Origin: Pinus tabuliformis
Lineage: Eukaryota; Streptophyta; Pinopsida; Pinales; Pinaceae
Assembly: GCA_031772625.1 (NCBI GenBank)
Contig: CM062814.1
Coordinates: 359,945,750-360,009,749, forward strand
DNA: 64,000 nt
Direction of reading: 5' to 3'
How positions within the stretch are numbered: position 1 is the first letter of the stretch; every line of letters starts with the position of its first letter. Under the pieces are notes generated by a model. That model saw only the letters and a list, made by a program, of their open reading frames with translations, did not search any database and was not told where the DNA came from. Both the position numbers and the translations under genes were made by a program. This document shows positions 22,293-32,829 of the stretch, in pieces.

Positions 22293-25022
22293 TCATCCTT
22301 GAAGACCAACTGAAACTGAGCATATTCTCAGTTTCTCCCTGGTTACAACTTTTGTTAGCATATCTGCATGATTCTGGCTAGTGCGTATCTTTTCCAGCTT
22401 CAACTCTCCATCTTCCAACACTGATCGTCTGAAATGGTACTTGAGCTGTATGTGTTTAGTCCTGGAATGAAATGCTGAGTTCTTTGCAAGATGAACGACA
22501 CTTTGGCTATCACTGTATAACGTGCCCATATCATGCTCCTTACCCAATTCAATCATAAACCTTTGTAACCAAATCATTTCTTTACTAGCCTCTGTAGCAG
22601 CAACATACTCTACTTCTGTTGTTGAAAGTGCAACAACACTTTGGATTTTTGAAACCCAACTGACAGTTGTTCCTCCAACAGTAAATGCATATCTTGTAGT
22701 GCTCCTCCTGTTATCTCTGTCACCTGCCATATCTGCATCAACATATCCTTGTAGGGAGATGTTTGAACCACCAAAGCATAATGCTTGATTTGCGGTACCT
22801 TTCAAATATCTGAGAATCCATTTCACTGCCATCCAATGTTCATTTCCTGGATTGTTCATGTACCTGCTTACAACTCCCACTGCATGTGCAATATCAGGCC
22901 TTGTGCAGACCATTGCATACATTAAGCTTCCAACTGCTGATGCATATGGAACTTTAGACATATAATCCATGTCTTCTTGGGTCTTTGGGCACATTTCCTT
23001 GCTAAGTTTGAAATGGCTAGCAAAAGGTGTACTAACTGGTTTTGCATTGTGCATGTTAAATCTTTTCAACACCTTTTGTATGTACTCATTCTGAGACAAT
23101 GTTAATTTACGATTTTTCCTGTCTCTAGTTATTCTCATACCAAGGATTTGTTTCGCAGCTCCCAAATCCTTCATTGCAAATGAATTTGCCAATTTTCTTT
23201 TGAGCACATTTATTTCCTGCATGTTAGATCCTGCAACAAGCATGTCATCCACATACAGTAACAATATAATATAGCTGCCATCATTTTGCTTTTTCAAATA
23301 AACACAATGATCAGAGTGACATCTAGTATAACCTTGTTCAGACATAAACTTGTCAAATTTTAGATACCATTGCCTTGGAGCCTGTTTTAAGCCATACAAG
23401 CTCTTGTTCAACATGCACACTAGTTTCTCCTTCCCTTTCACCTCATATCCTTGTGGCTGCTGCATATATATCTCTTCCTCCAAATCCCCATGGAGAAAGG
23501 TTGTCTTTACATCTAACTGCTCAAGATGCAAATCTTCAGCTGCTACAAGACTTAAAATAGTTCTGATTGAAGTCATTTTAACAACAGGATAAAATATTTC
23601 ATCAAAATCAATACCTTTCTTCTGTGCAAACCCCTTCACCACAAGTCTAGCTTTATACCTCTGTTTTCCTCCATCTTCTTCCTTCAGCCTGTAAACCCAT
23701 TTATTCTTCAATGTAGTTTTTCCTATAGGCAACCTGACTAAATCCCAAGTCTGGTTATGAATTAAGGAGTCCATCTCTTCTTCCATGGCTACCTCCCACT
23801 TCTTCCTGCTTTCAACCTGCGTTGCTTCTTCATAACATTCGGGTTCACCGGAATCAGTCAACGATAAATAATATAATGAAGGAGAGTATCGTTCAGGGGG
23901 TCTACCTATCCTGGTAGATCTTCTAACACCACTTTCAGGTGTTTGGGGTGCCTGTTGCTGTTGTGGTGGTCGTTGTTGTTGTGGTTGTTGATTATTATTA
24001 TTTTCAGGCACCTTTACTTTTTCAGTGATTTCATCAAGAACTGCGCATTCCTTGTTTTCCTTTTCATGTTTCTTTTCCTGCAACTGATTCTTATACAAGA
24101 CCTTTTCATTGAATATTACATCTCTGCTCCTAATGATTTTGTGATTTTCGTAATCATATAAGCAATAACCAAAATCATTAACACCATATCCAATAAAGGT
24201 ACATTTCTTTGACTTTGCCTCAAGCTTTGTTATATTTTCTTTATCAATATGGACAAAGGCCTCACAACCAAAAAGCTTTAAAATAGAGTAGTTTACCTTT
24301 TTACCTGTCCATGCTTCCTCCGGAACACCACCATCCAAGGAACTTGAAGGCCCTCTGTTTATTAGATAAACAGCAGTATCTACAGCATCTGCCCAAAACT
24401 GTAAAGGCAATCCTGCATGCAATCTCATGCACCTTGCACGCTCCATGATTGTTCTGTTCATCCTTTCTGACACACCATTTTCTTGTGGTGTTCTTGGAAC
24501 TGTCTTCTCTCTGCGAATTCCATGCTCTGAACAGTACCTATCAAACTCTTTGCTGCAATATTCACCTCCATTGTCTGATCTAAGACACTTCAATTTCTTT
24601 CCTGTCTCAATCTCAACCAAAGCTTTCCATTTCTTGAAAGTATCAAATACATCAGATTTATTCTTAATACAATAAATCCAAGTTTTTCTAGTTGCATCAT
24701 CAATAAAAGTAACATAATAACGAGAGCCACCGAGAGATGATACCTGAGCAGGTCCCCATACGTCTGTATGCACAAGCTCTAATTTTTCGTTCCTCTTTTC
24801 TTTCTTAACTCTGAGAAATCTGACTCTCTTCTGTTTTCCATAAATACAGTTCTCACAGAAGTCCAAATCAACATTCTTCAAACCCGGCAACAAATTCCTT
24901 GAGTGAAGAATCTTCATCCCCTTTTCACTCATGTGTATGAGCCTATGATGCCATAATGCTGCATCTGCTCCTCTAGAAGTTAAAGCATTAACAGAGTTAG
25001 AAATACCATTCCATAAATACAA
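22293..25022 (-). CDS. Copia-3 pol: integrase, reverse transcriptase, RNase H
   Basis: A 909-residue open frame starts within gag-pre-integrase (WHHRLIHMSEKGMKIL). Integrase has VHTDVWGP, RSDNGGEY and PQENGVSERMNRT. A Gln/Pro-rich linker precedes RT (KWVYRLKEEDG, LDVKTTFLHGDL, LLLYVDDMLVAGS). RNase H ends in VALSTTEVEYVAATEASKEM, DSQSVVHLAKN and ADMLTKVV. The core motifs look complete, so this is the best-preserved Copia pol in the window, but it lost continuity with protease and gag through frameshifts. Confidence 0.93.
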   Translation of the reverse strand: MYLWNGISNSVNALTSRGADAALWHHRLIHMSEKGMKILHSRNLLPGLKNVDLDFCENCIYGKQKRVRFLRVKKEKRNEKLELVHTDVWGPAQVSSLGGSRYYVTFIDDATRKTWIYCIKNKSDVFDTFKKWKALVEIETGKKLKCLRSDNGGEYCSKEFDRYCSEHGIRREKTVPRTPQENGVSERMNRTIMERARCMRLHAGLPLQFWADAVDTAVYLINRGPSSSLDGGVPEEAWTGKKVNYSILKLFGCEAFVHIDKENITKLEAKSKKCTFIGYGVNDFGYCLYDYENHKIIRSRDVIFNEKVLYKNQLQEKKHEKENKECAVLDEITEKVKVPENNNNQQPQQQRPPQQQQAPQTPESGVRRSTRIGRPPERYSPSLYYLSLTDSGEPECYEEATQVESRKKWEVAMEEEMDSLIHNQTWDLVRLPIGKTTLKNKWVYRLKEEDGGKQRYKARLVVKGFAQKKGIDFDEIFYPVVKMTSIRTILSLVAAEDLHLEQLDVKTTFLHGDLEEEIYMQQPQGYEVKGKEKLVCMLNKSLYGLKQAPRQWYLKFDKFMSEQGYTRCHSDHCVYLKKQNDGSYIILLLYVDDMLVAGSNMQEINVLKRKLANSFAMKDLGAAKQILGMRITRDRKNRKLTLSQNEYIQKVLKRFNMHNAKPVSTPFASHFKLSKEMCPKTQEDMDYMSKVPYASAVGSLMYAMVCTRPDIAHAVGVVSRYMNNPGNEHWMAVKWILRYLKGTANQALCFGGSNISLQGYVDADMAGDRDNRRSTTRYAFTVGGTTVSWVSKIQSVVALSTTEVEYVAATEASKEMIWLQRFMIELGKEHDMGTLYSDSQSVVHLAKNSAFHSRTKHIQLKYHFRRSVLEDGELKLEKIRTSQNHADMLTKVVTREKLRICSVSVGLQG

Positions 25023-25099
25023 TGTACCAACCTTTTCCCTTTTGCTATTACCAGGGCTCCTTTAGTGACCTTCCAAGCTTTATCTGTGAAAGTTGTCAC

Positions 25100-25504
25100 A
25101 CAACCTTCACCGCCTAACTACCCTGTTGAAATCAGATTTTTCTTTAGATCTGGAACATGCCTTACCTCCTTTAATAGCCATTGGTTTCCATTCTACTGTT
25201 TTACAAGAACCTTACCCATTCCAACGATTTTACAGGGTTTATCATCACCTAGATGAACTTGTCCAACATCTCCTTGAACATAGTCATGAAAGTATTTCTT
25301 ATCATGTGTGGCATGGAATGAAGCCCCTGAATCTACCACCCAGGAATCAATAATATTTTCGAAAGAAAGAATCAAAGCATCTTGTAACACCTCACCTGTC
25401 ACATTTGCTTCATGATTGTTTTCTTGCTGTGCATCTCCTTCTTTTCCCTTCCGAGATCTACAGTCTTTCTTTAGGTGTCCTTTCTTTCCACATTTCCAGC
25501 ACAC
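25100..25504 (-). pseudogene. Copia-3 zinc knuckle and protease
   Basis: The frame encodes the CX2CX4HX4C knuckle CWKCGKKGHLKKDC and the aspartic protease motif SWVVDSGASFHAT. It is shifted by one base relative to gag at about 25,504 and relative to pol near 25,100-25,200, so the polyprotein is split into three frames. Confidence 0.9.
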
Positions 25505-26249
25505 TATCCCCGATCTGGACTTGGATCTGCCTTTCTTGATTTACTGCGATATCCTGAGCTCTTTCCTCTTTCCATTTTTCTTCCTCTAGACTCTGCACTC
25601 AAAGCATTTCCCGATGTCTCACTGGAGCTTTTCCGTCGCATTTCCTCGCTAAGGATAGCATCGACGACATCATCAAACTTTAAAGTACTAGATCCAGAAA
25701 TGGAGTTACTAATGGCCATTACCAAACCATTCCAACTTTCTGGTAATGAGCACAAGAATAACAGAGCTCTAACTTCATCATCAAAGTTTACCCCTACAGA
25801 GCTTAACTGACTTGTAACTGTATTAAAATCATTTAAATGGTTTGCAACAGATCCACCTTCCGACATATTCATATTAAATAACCGTTTCATAAGAAATACC
25901 TTGTTTGAGGCCGAGGATTTTTCATATAGTTTCGACAACGTCTGCATCAAACCCTCTGTCGTGGTTTCCTTCCAAATGTTGAAGGCGACTGATGCAGCAA
26001 GGCACAACCGTATTGTTCCGAGTGCCTTTCTATCGAGAAGGTTCCATTCTTCGTCTTTCATACCCGTCGGCATCTTTGTTTTTCCGCCCAATGGTAGGTA
26101 TAGATCTTTCTGATACAGATAATCTTCCATCTGCATCTTCCACAGCGAGAAGTTTTGGCAGTTAAATTTCTCGACCCTAAACTTACCATCTTCCGCCATT
26201 GCTCCCACTCGAACCAGGAACCCTTCTTTCCTGCGAGTTTATCAGCCAA
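25504..26249 (-). pseudogene. Copia-3 gag
   Basis: The probable start is [10 protein letters not shown] at 26,249, with a one-base shift near 26,215 into [20 protein letters not shown]. The capsid domain continues through [20 protein letters not shown] and [20 protein letters not shown] to a basic Ser-rich tail. This is the UBN2-type gag of Copia elements. Confidence 0.88.
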
Positions 26250-26259
26250 ATAGACCTTC

Positions 26260-26274
26260 GGCTCTGATACTAGT
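26260..26274 (-). other. Copia-3 primer-binding site
   Basis: On the minus strand, CTAGTATCAGAGC directly follows the 5' LTR. It matches the initiator-Met tRNA site TGGTATCAGAGC with one change, probably a G-to-A mutation. Confidence 0.85.
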
Positions 26275-26872
26275 TGTTAGAAAATTATATATTACGGAGC
26301 AATGGAACACATAAAATATTGCAGAAATATAAACACAGAAAATGCACAAAACAAGAGAGACACAAATATACGTGGTTCACCCAGTTTGGGCTACGTCCAC
26401 CCCGAACAGCCAGTCCTTCCTTTTTATTATCCAGCAAAATTAAGAGACACAACCTACAGCAAAACCGCTGTAATATCCTCTGTTTTCTCTCACAGTCTCA
26501 CCTTTCTGTTTCTCGCTCACATAATACACATCTATCTCACAGTCTCAAATACAATACCCTCATACAAAGAGAGGGGTTGCCTTCTAGGGCAAAAAACCCT
26601 AAACTAAAGATAAGTTCTACCGTGAGATCATCCGCCTAATGAACGACCCAGATTGACTATAAATTACTATACTTTTACAAGGCAATTTTACAGCTGTTTT
26701 TAGCTTCGGGGGCAACCCCCCGCCAGGGGGGGGTCCCAAAGGTCACAGCCGCCCCCCTGGACCCCCCCTGCAGCGAATATTTTACGGGCGTCGTTGCCGC
26801 CCCCATTTCGAACTGGGGTCCTATGTGGCGATACCTTTGAATATAGAAGATAATCAAGCTCCGCACCCAACA
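26275..26872 (-). repeat. Copia-3 5' LTR
   Basis: The 598-bp copy is near-identical to the LTR at 21,587-22,196. The main length difference lies in the GC-rich hairpin block (about 26,705-26,765). Confidence 0.94.
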
Positions 26873-26877
26873 CATGA
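26873..26877. repeat. Target-site duplication of Copia-3, right copy
   Basis: CATGA directly after the right LTR matches 21,582-21,586. Confidence 0.93.
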
Positions 26878-27876
26878 CACTTCCGCTCCATGCCTGAGTC
26901 GGGTTGGGTTGTTTCATTCACCGGTCACATCACCATGGTCTCACCATACCATCCACCTTTGGGGTAAATGCTACCAATCCATCACATAAGTGTCGCCGAT
27001 ATGTTCAAGAGAAGTCATCTAGAGAAGTCAACCGTGTCCCATCCACTACCATACATTATCCTTCATTCTTTCATGACCGTCACCCTGAACCATATATCAT
27101 CAGATCGTTTTCACCTCCATAAAAATCATTTTCTCCGTTCCGTGTCACTGATGTGGGATACATTAAGGCCCTCCTTTGACGGATCGCTTCTTGTCGACAT
27201 CAGCTCATTATCCAAGAAGTTGATCTAGGAAAGGAACATCCCTTTCAGTACTTTGAAGCTTCCATGCCTCAATGGCAAGTTTCTCACTTCCGGCGACAGG
27301 TATACATCAATGACCTTCGACCGAAAGATTTTGCGTGGTGTTCGACGCCAAGTCCTTTATTCACACCACGTGAATTGTACTGCAGTACCTTGAGGGTCAT
27401 TATCATTATCGGTGATTCCTCTCGCGCTTGTTAACAGTTTACATCATTGACTGGTAATCAATCGATGTCTTTCCATGTTCGACTTCAAAACATTTCTCAC
27501 ATGGATCGACTTGTACTTAGAGTGAAGATCGGACGAGATTGAAGACCCCGGATCTAGTTTCATCCATCCGGGCTACGATATATATTCAGAAAAAATAAAG
27601 ACATGGACATGTACAACATTGCAGCACAGACAATCATCCTACCAAAAGGATGATGATTTCAGCAGGATCATCAGTCTACCATCAGACAATTGTCTGTCCT
27701 ATGTACATAAAAATGAATTTATAAAGCTGAGCATGGGAATGCCTGCCTCAGCTAGATCATGAAAACAGTATGAAGAATAATGTATTGTATTGTATCTTAT
27801 TACATGTCTCCTCCCAGCATTGACTGAACTTCAGATCCTCCTAATAAAGCATTTCACCCGATAAACGGCCTCATAC
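26878..27876 (+). other. Gypsy-2 3' spacer, right part
   Basis: About 1 kb of Gypsy-2 continues after the Copia-3 insertion to the purine tract. No domain, repeat array or RNA gene was recognised; short ORFs on both strands look accidental. Confidence 0.6.
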
Positions 27877-27889
27877 TTTAGGGGGCAAC
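27877..27889 (+). other. Gypsy-2 polypurine tract
   Basis: TTTAGGGGGCAAC sits directly before the 3' LTR start TGTTATAGACA. Confidence 0.85.
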
Positions 27890-28929
27890 TGTTATAGACA
27901 TTTTTGTGCCTTACAGCTATAAGCATGAAATGTCCATAATCCAAGGGATCCAAAGTCCCTAAAGATGTTGTTACAGCTCCTAAAGGAACAAGGTCAACCA
28001 ATGACAACTTCTCCCAGAAGTTCTCCACCAAAAACCACTCAGAACTAGTCAAATCAGGATCAATTCAGAAGCTCCACTAGCTGCCTGCGTTGCAAAGCAC
28101 CCAAATGCACTGGCTAGGTGCATTGCAACGCACTTGGATACACTACCCAGGTGCACTGAGCGGGAAATGACAAATGGCAAGCTCATTCGACGAGGAGGAA
28201 AGACCATGGAAGCTTCCAGAATCTTCTCCAGTGACACTTGCCTCAATGAATTCGACTAGTGATGAGTAAGAGGCTCTCAACCTCCAAGTGGAAGCAAGAA
28301 CTGACAGAGAGAAGCGACAAGTCAAAACATAAGCTGACTCATCCTCTCTGCTTACATCTATATATGGATCCCTCATCCCAGAGATCCAGAGGCTAGAATT
28401 TTGTACTATGCAGAGAATTGCTGTTGGTTTGAGATTGAGATTAGTACAGTGGGTGATTTATGCTTTGTTGGAGGAGAGGAAGGGATTCCTTTGCTAGGAG
28501 GTAGATGTTGGATCAGAACTCACTTGGTTGTATCTCCTCTTGGACTTTCTTATTCTATCAATAAACTATTTGAGTTTCTCCTACATGCTGTGTATCAATG
28601 ATGTTTTGTTATATTTGCATGTTTAGCTTAATCTGATCTTGAGCTTTTTATGAATGTATGTCTATATCTTCGTGTAGTTTCTCTCTCTTATGATCTTGCA
28701 GGAATTCGGTGAAGCTGGGCCGGTAAGGGAGCAGGGAGCTGGGAGCTATTGAAGAGAAGAACGATTGGATCAACAAACTAGCGGAAGACACAGGTTAGTT
28801 ACATCATTCCTCCTCATTTACATTTCATAAAGAAGAAATACTCAAGTAGTTTCCTTGTTTGTTGCTAAGGCACTATCACACCTTAGAGTGGGATAGGGGC
28901 ATTCCGAATGGATACTTTTCCCAACAACA
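27890..28929 (+). repeat. Gypsy-2 3' LTR
   Basis: The 1,040-bp copy matches 8,730-9,763 with scattered substitutions and a short duplication of GGAGCTGGGAGCT near 28,735. It ends CCCAACAACA before AGATG. Confidence 0.93.
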
Positions 28930-28934
28930 AGATG
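28930..28934. repeat. Target-site duplication of Gypsy-2, right copy
   Basis: AGATG directly after the 3' LTR matches 8,725-8,729; Copia-1 coding resumes with ATCGGCAA. Confidence 0.93.
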
Positions 28935-29370
28935 ATCGGCAAGCACTTCCGGTTATGTTTTTTACATGGGTTCTGGAGCCATTTCATGAGCTTCTAAGAA
29001 GCAGTCCATTGTAGCATTGTCTATAGCAGAGGCAGAATATGTGGTAGCTACAGTAGCAGCATGTCAAGCAGTTTGGATGAGAAGGATGTTGAGGAGCTTA
29101 AGCCAAGAGCAGGCAAAAGCAACAATGATTTTTTGTGACGATAGCTTGGGTATTGCATTATCCAAGAATTCAGTGTTTCATAAGAAAACGAAACACATTG
29201 ACACAAGGTTTCATTACATCAGGGAATTGGTGAGCAATGGAGAAATTGTCTTAGAACATTGCAGGACTCAGGAACAGGTTGCAGACATTTTGACCAAACC
29301 ATTGGATCATAAAAGCTTTGAATTTTTGAGGAAATGTTTGGGTATGACTGATAACCCAGCAGTTGAAATT

Positions 29371-29379
29371 AAAGGGGAG
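29371..29379 (+). other. Copia-1 polypurine tract
   Basis: AAAGGGGAG lies directly before the 3' LTR, the expected site for plus-strand DNA priming. Confidence 0.9.
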
Positions 29380-30502
29380 TGTTGAAACATTAATTTCACC
29401 TGCCGTACAGCCCGCATTAACTCCAGGAAAACCACTTCCAAAAACTACCTATCTTTATCGCACTGCCTTTTGGCAAAGGTTGTTTTTCCCTGGAGGCCTC
29501 CGACAGAATCAGCTCCAGCCACGCGTCCTGTGTACGAACCAAATACTGCCCATCTCCCGGACATTAAAGTTCGTTTAGGTTGTGTGGTTGTAGGATCTGA
29601 AAAGCGTCCGATCAAGTCAACGCACTTCAATCTTCATCAACCTGCCAGAACATTAGTTTTTGTTTTTACCGCCCGTTTCATTTAATGTTTTGTCATAGTT
29701 TTAGGTAAAATATTTAAAGTTTTCATACGGCATGTATTTATTGTTAATCCATATATAATGTGTTAGCGTTGACCTTGTATTGTAATTTTGCACACGGGGA
29801 TGAAATGAGATAGGGTTCGTTGCAGCGAAAAACAAACAGAGGAGCGAATAAAAACAGGGAGCACTGTCGTGCTAACATATTGACACCAGAGAAAACTTGC
29901 CCCAACAAATGAACATTTAAAATTCCTTTTTACACGTACTTGCAGTTTGTTGAAACGAATAGGAATGGAAAAGTTTTTTTTATGTAATGTGAAAACCCAA
30001 AATTTTGAATGTAAAGAGAAATTTCACACGGGAGTGAATGTGAAAGTTTCTTTTATTTTACAGCAGTAAACCCATGTAAGAAAATTGCTTTTACAACAGT
30101 AAATCAATGTAAGAATTTTTTATTCTACAGCAGTAAATGTAAAAACCCTTTTTACAGTAGTAAAATGTGAATGAAGATTTTACACAGCAGTGTAAAAATC
30201 TTTTACAATCATTTGTAAAAGAGTGTAAAAATCATTTGTAAAAGAGAGACAGAGTATTTTGTTTTTGGTTTCGTAAAAGAGTGTAAAAATCATTTGTAAA
30301 AGAGAGACTGAGTATTTTGTTTTTGGTGAATCCCTCTGAGAGAGAGGAAGAAAATTGTATTAGGCAGTTTATAAATTAATACAAGTTTGTTTTGGCTGAA
30401 AAACTCTGTCTTGCTTAGAAATTTTTTTGAGGCTTCCCTTTGCAAAAGATCCTGTATTTCCTCTGTTCAATATTTGTTTGAAATTACCAGAAATTTCCAA
30501 CT
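29380..30502 (+). repeat. Copia-1 3' LTR
   Basis: The 1,123-bp copy matches the 5' LTR but is longer because of a local tandem duplication at about 30,195-30,320 (unit with GTGTAAAAATCATTTGTAAA and GAGTATTTTG). It keeps the palindromic TTTAC...GTAAA motifs and ends at CT before the duplication CGTGA. Confidence 0.93.
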
Positions 30503-30507
30503 CGTGA
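30503..30507. repeat. Target-site duplication of Copia-1, right copy
   Basis: CGTGA follows the right LTR and matches 3,726-3,730. It fixes the right LTR end at 30,502. Confidence 0.93.
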
Positions 30508-30576
30508 AACAGTAGCCACTATGACGAAGAATAAGAGCACAGTCATTGCTAAACATCCTCCCAAACTTAGAGCCAT
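30503..30576 (-). pseudogene. Laccase exon 1, 5' part: start codon and signal peptide
   Basis: An ATG at 30,576-30,574 opens MALSLGGCLAMTVLLFF, then VIVATVS, a classic hydrophobic secretion signal. The reading stops at the CGTGA target duplication (30,503-30,507), where Copia-1 begins. Reading CGTGA at 3,730-3,726 as the same site continues the frame into the distal half. This ATG is chosen because it is the first in frame and sits directly before the hydrophobic core. Confidence 0.9.
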
Positions 30577-31070
30577 TTTGACAGAAGATCAAATTCCATT
30601 ACGGAGACTTGTGTAGAGGACGAAATTAAGATTTGAGTTTATGATCTCTGAACACCCGCGGATATATAGAAGGAAAATTTCAGAAGACATGTTACGTACC
30701 ATTGGATCAATGAGGGATGCCAAATGCAAATTTTCAACGCCAGCTGGTTGCCGCCATATTTGAAATTCCATAGGGTAACCCATTTTTCATCTGCTGACAA
30801 TAGCTAAGTGTACACAGTGAAGAATATCCCCGAAATTGTCGGGATATGTGTGTAAACAAATGAAATGGATGTTCTTCATAACAATGGGCAGTTTTCCAGT
30901 TTCTATCACTGCTGTCAAAAATGAAATAGGGTTCCAGAAGGACGCTGACGGCACTGGGGTTCCAGCTATTGAAAACAATATACAAGTGAACAAAATTTCG
31001 GGGTCTGTAAGTCCACTGTAATCCACTATCATTTCATAATTGTGCTGGTTGACAGTTACAATCATTATAA
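30577..31070 (-). promoter_or_regulatory. Former laccase promoter and 5' UTR region
   Basis: This sequence lies upstream of the laccase start codon. CTATATATCC on the minus strand (about 30,660-30,669) is a good TATA box about 90 bp before the ATG. Minus-strand ORFs of 64-92 codons overlap here in different frames and match no family I know, so I treat the region as upstream DNA. Confidence 0.45.
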
Positions 31071-32279
31071 ATTCTCCGAACTATCTTCGGTGGTCGAATG
31101 AAAGAAAGACAATTAGGTTTACCGGATTAACATTATTTGGTAATGTTGACATATAATAACAAAGTCCCGAAGTTACACGATATTTTTATTTCGCGATTAC
31201 GATGGACATTTGGTAATGCTAGGTTAAATAGTAATTTTTATGATTAAAATTATATATGAATCCTTATTACAATCTTAATAAAATTTTGCTATTTTAATTT
31301 TTTTTCAATGTATGACCAATTTTGACCATTCTTTTAAATCCTCAATATTTTCTAAAAGCCATATGATAACATAATTAAACTACACTATCTATAAATTAAT
31401 TATTCAATGAAATTGCCCAATTAAGGCGCCAAATTATATTCACGTTAACTGCTCGTAAAGAAGTTCCTAATTGGAACGTTGTCTGCTTCATCGGTTCTCC
31501 ACGATGTTACCGGTAACGATTTTGTGCTTTTGCCACCTACGAATCCCTGGAATTATTGCGACAGCCAAACTTGTTAAGAAAGTTTCATAAATAAATGTTT
31601 CGTTTTTATCATTTTATGCTATCATTTCGGTACTCTTAACAACTCGGTTAATACTTGTAAATTAATTTGTGGTTGGAGTTTATTTTCATTTGTCTCGATT
31701 CAATCCAAAATAACTCTAACTATGTTTTTATCGTAATTCTTAGTATTCTTTTAGAGATATTGTAAATAAATTTTAAATCGATGTTAATAGTGAAATTTAT
31801 GTCTTTCATAACATTATTATTTTAGTGTATTGAATAAAATTCAAGAATTTGAAAAACAAAAAATATAATTTAACAATTCAAATTTATTAATTTAACTTCA
31901 AATTTATTAATTTAACACGTTTTAGTATATATATATATACACACACAAAGAGATCCACTCTTTTTTTTATGTCATTGTAAATAAGAAAACATTTTTTTTT
32001 GCCTGAATTTACTAAAATGGCAACAGAATTTCAAGATTTATTATTATTTAAAATACATTTTTTAATGCATTAATGAATTTAGCATGCTGAAAAACTTTAT
32101 TGTTGTTTAAAATACATTTTTGAATGCATAATGAATTTATCATGATGAAAATCCCTCGGGCACTGAAATCATGTACATTAAAATAATTTAAGCTCAATTT
32201 TTTAGAAATCAATGTCGATTTTGATTAAAATTAACCAGAAAAAGGGTCTTGAAAAAGGTCATTTCATCTATAAGTTAGA
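31071..32279. other. AT-rich intergenic DNA
   Basis: Long A and T runs, a short TATATA/ACACAC stretch near 31,930 and a local repeat with AATTTATTAATTTAAC are present. I saw no gene or element boundary. Confidence 0.6.
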
Positions 32280-32806
32280 CTACCCCTAGGAAAGTAGGTG
32301 TAAACACTCAATGGGAAGCCTTTAACCATAAAAATGTTTCCACATAGTTTTTCTGCATAAAAAAAAAGATATTTGACAACTCAACATATATTATTATTAT
32401 CCAATTTTAAGGTCATGGCTCACCAAAGTGGTGTATGAGACACCCTTGTTTGTGCGATGAGGCCCAATGAGAAGTCTCTAACCTTTAACCATAAACAAAT
32501 TTCGACATAGTTTTCATGGATAAAAAATAGATATTTCACAACTCAACATATATTTTATTATGATTATTATACAATTTAACCATAAACAAAATTACACATT
32601 GTTTTTACATAAAAAATAGATATTTGACAGCTCAACATATATATTATTATTGTTGTTGTTATCCAATTTTAAGGTCATTATTGGTGTACGAGACCCCTGC
32701 AACGATTTTACCACTGAGTCTATGAATGCATACATACTCTACAATCCTCTGGTTTCCAACCTGTGACCTCTTAGGAGGAAACACATGCTCTTAACCATTA
32801 GGCTCG
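32280..32806 (-). mobile_element. tRNA-derived SINE-like sequence with repeated tail segments
   Basis: On the minus strand, a box A-like CCTAATGGTTAAGAGC (32,787-32,803) and box B GGTTGGAAACC (32,761-32,751) have the spacing of a pol III tRNA promoter. The body runs to AACAACAACAATAATAAT. Segments with ACCATAAAC, AGATATTTGACA and CTCAACATATAT then occur three times from 32,320 to 32,650, suggesting stacked or duplicated tails. It lacks a full tRNA cloverleaf, so SINE is the best reading. Confidence 0.55.
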
Positions 32807-32829
32807 CTGAAGTTTTATATATTTTATTG

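Larger units (their letters stand above)
21587..26872 (-). mobile_element. Copia-3: Ty1/Copia LTR retrotransposon nested in Gypsy-2
   Basis: This 5.3-kb element lies on the minus strand. Its LTRs are at 21,587-22,196 (3') and 26,275-26,872 (5'), flanked by duplication CATGA (21,582-21,586 and 26,873-26,877). About 19 substitutions plus a few indels separate the LTRs by eye, making it the youngest of the nest. It encodes gag, protease, integrase, RT and RNase H, broken only by a few frameshifts. Confidence 0.95.
8730..28929 (+). mobile_element. Gypsy-2: Ty3/Gypsy (Tat-like) LTR retrotransposon, 20.2 kb with nested Copia-3
   Basis: LTRs lie at 8,730-9,763 and 27,890-28,929, flanked by duplication AGATG (8,725-8,729 and 28,930-28,934). 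Internal order is leader, gag, protease, RT-RNase H, integrase, a separate second RNase H, an antisense two-exon gene, a hairpin-rich spacer and a purine tract. Minus Copia-3 it is about 14.9 kb, large but normal for Tat-type elements. No chromodomain was seen. Frameshifts and stops make it non-autonomous today. Assignment to Tat rests on layout, not a tree. Confidence 0.92.
28930..29385 (+). pseudogene. Copia-1 pol, 3' end of RNase H
   Basis: Coding resumes after the AGATG duplication with DDRQ, then a frameshift, STSGYVFYMGSGAIS and a TGA where tryptophan is expected. An open stretch follows (SIVALSIAEAEYVVATV, KHIDTRFHYIRELV, EQVADILTKPLDHKSFEFL). The final codons use the first bases of the 3' LTR: TGT encodes cysteine and the LTR's TGA is the stop at 29,383-29,385. 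Confidence 0.93.
3731..30502 (+). mobile_element. Copia-1: Ty1/Copia LTR retrotransposon, 26.8 kb with nested insertions
   Basis: The element is bounded by LTRs (3,731-4,786 and 29,380-30,502) and the 5-bp duplication CGTGA at 3,726-3,730 and 30,503-30,507. It has an initiator-Met tRNA primer site, gag, protease, integrase, RT and RNase H in Copia order, and a purine tract. Without Gypsy-2 it is about 6.6 kb. LTR divergence is high: 23 differences by eye in the first 276 bp. The coding region has several stops and frameshifts, so it is dead. Confidence 0.95.
43..30576 (-). pseudogene. Laccase (multicopper oxidase) pseudogene, split by nested retrotransposons
   Basis: Plant laccases are secreted copper oxidases that polymerise lignin monomers in the cell wall. 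Pieces in the correct minus-strand order cover a signal peptide (30,576-30,503), the first copper-site exons (3,553-3,062), a 129-bp exon (1,750-1,622) and the large exon with the HPMHLHG copper motif (about 1,533-43). Exon sizes and splice phases fit the laccase family. The gene is dead: exon 1 carries a 26.8-kb insertion, exon 2 has a stop, exon 3 lost its acceptor AG and shifts frame, and exon 5 has frameshifts, stops and a tandem array. The final exon with the last HCH copper cluster is not in the window. Family assignment is very secure. Confidence 0.95.

Noticed and set aside
30589-31065. Three minus-strand ORFs upstream of the laccase
   Set aside because: They overlap in different frames, match no family I know, and sit where the promoter should be.
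32751-32806. A functional tRNA gene
   Set aside because: Box A and box B are present, but acceptor and anticodon stems do not form a cloverleaf; better as a SINE head.
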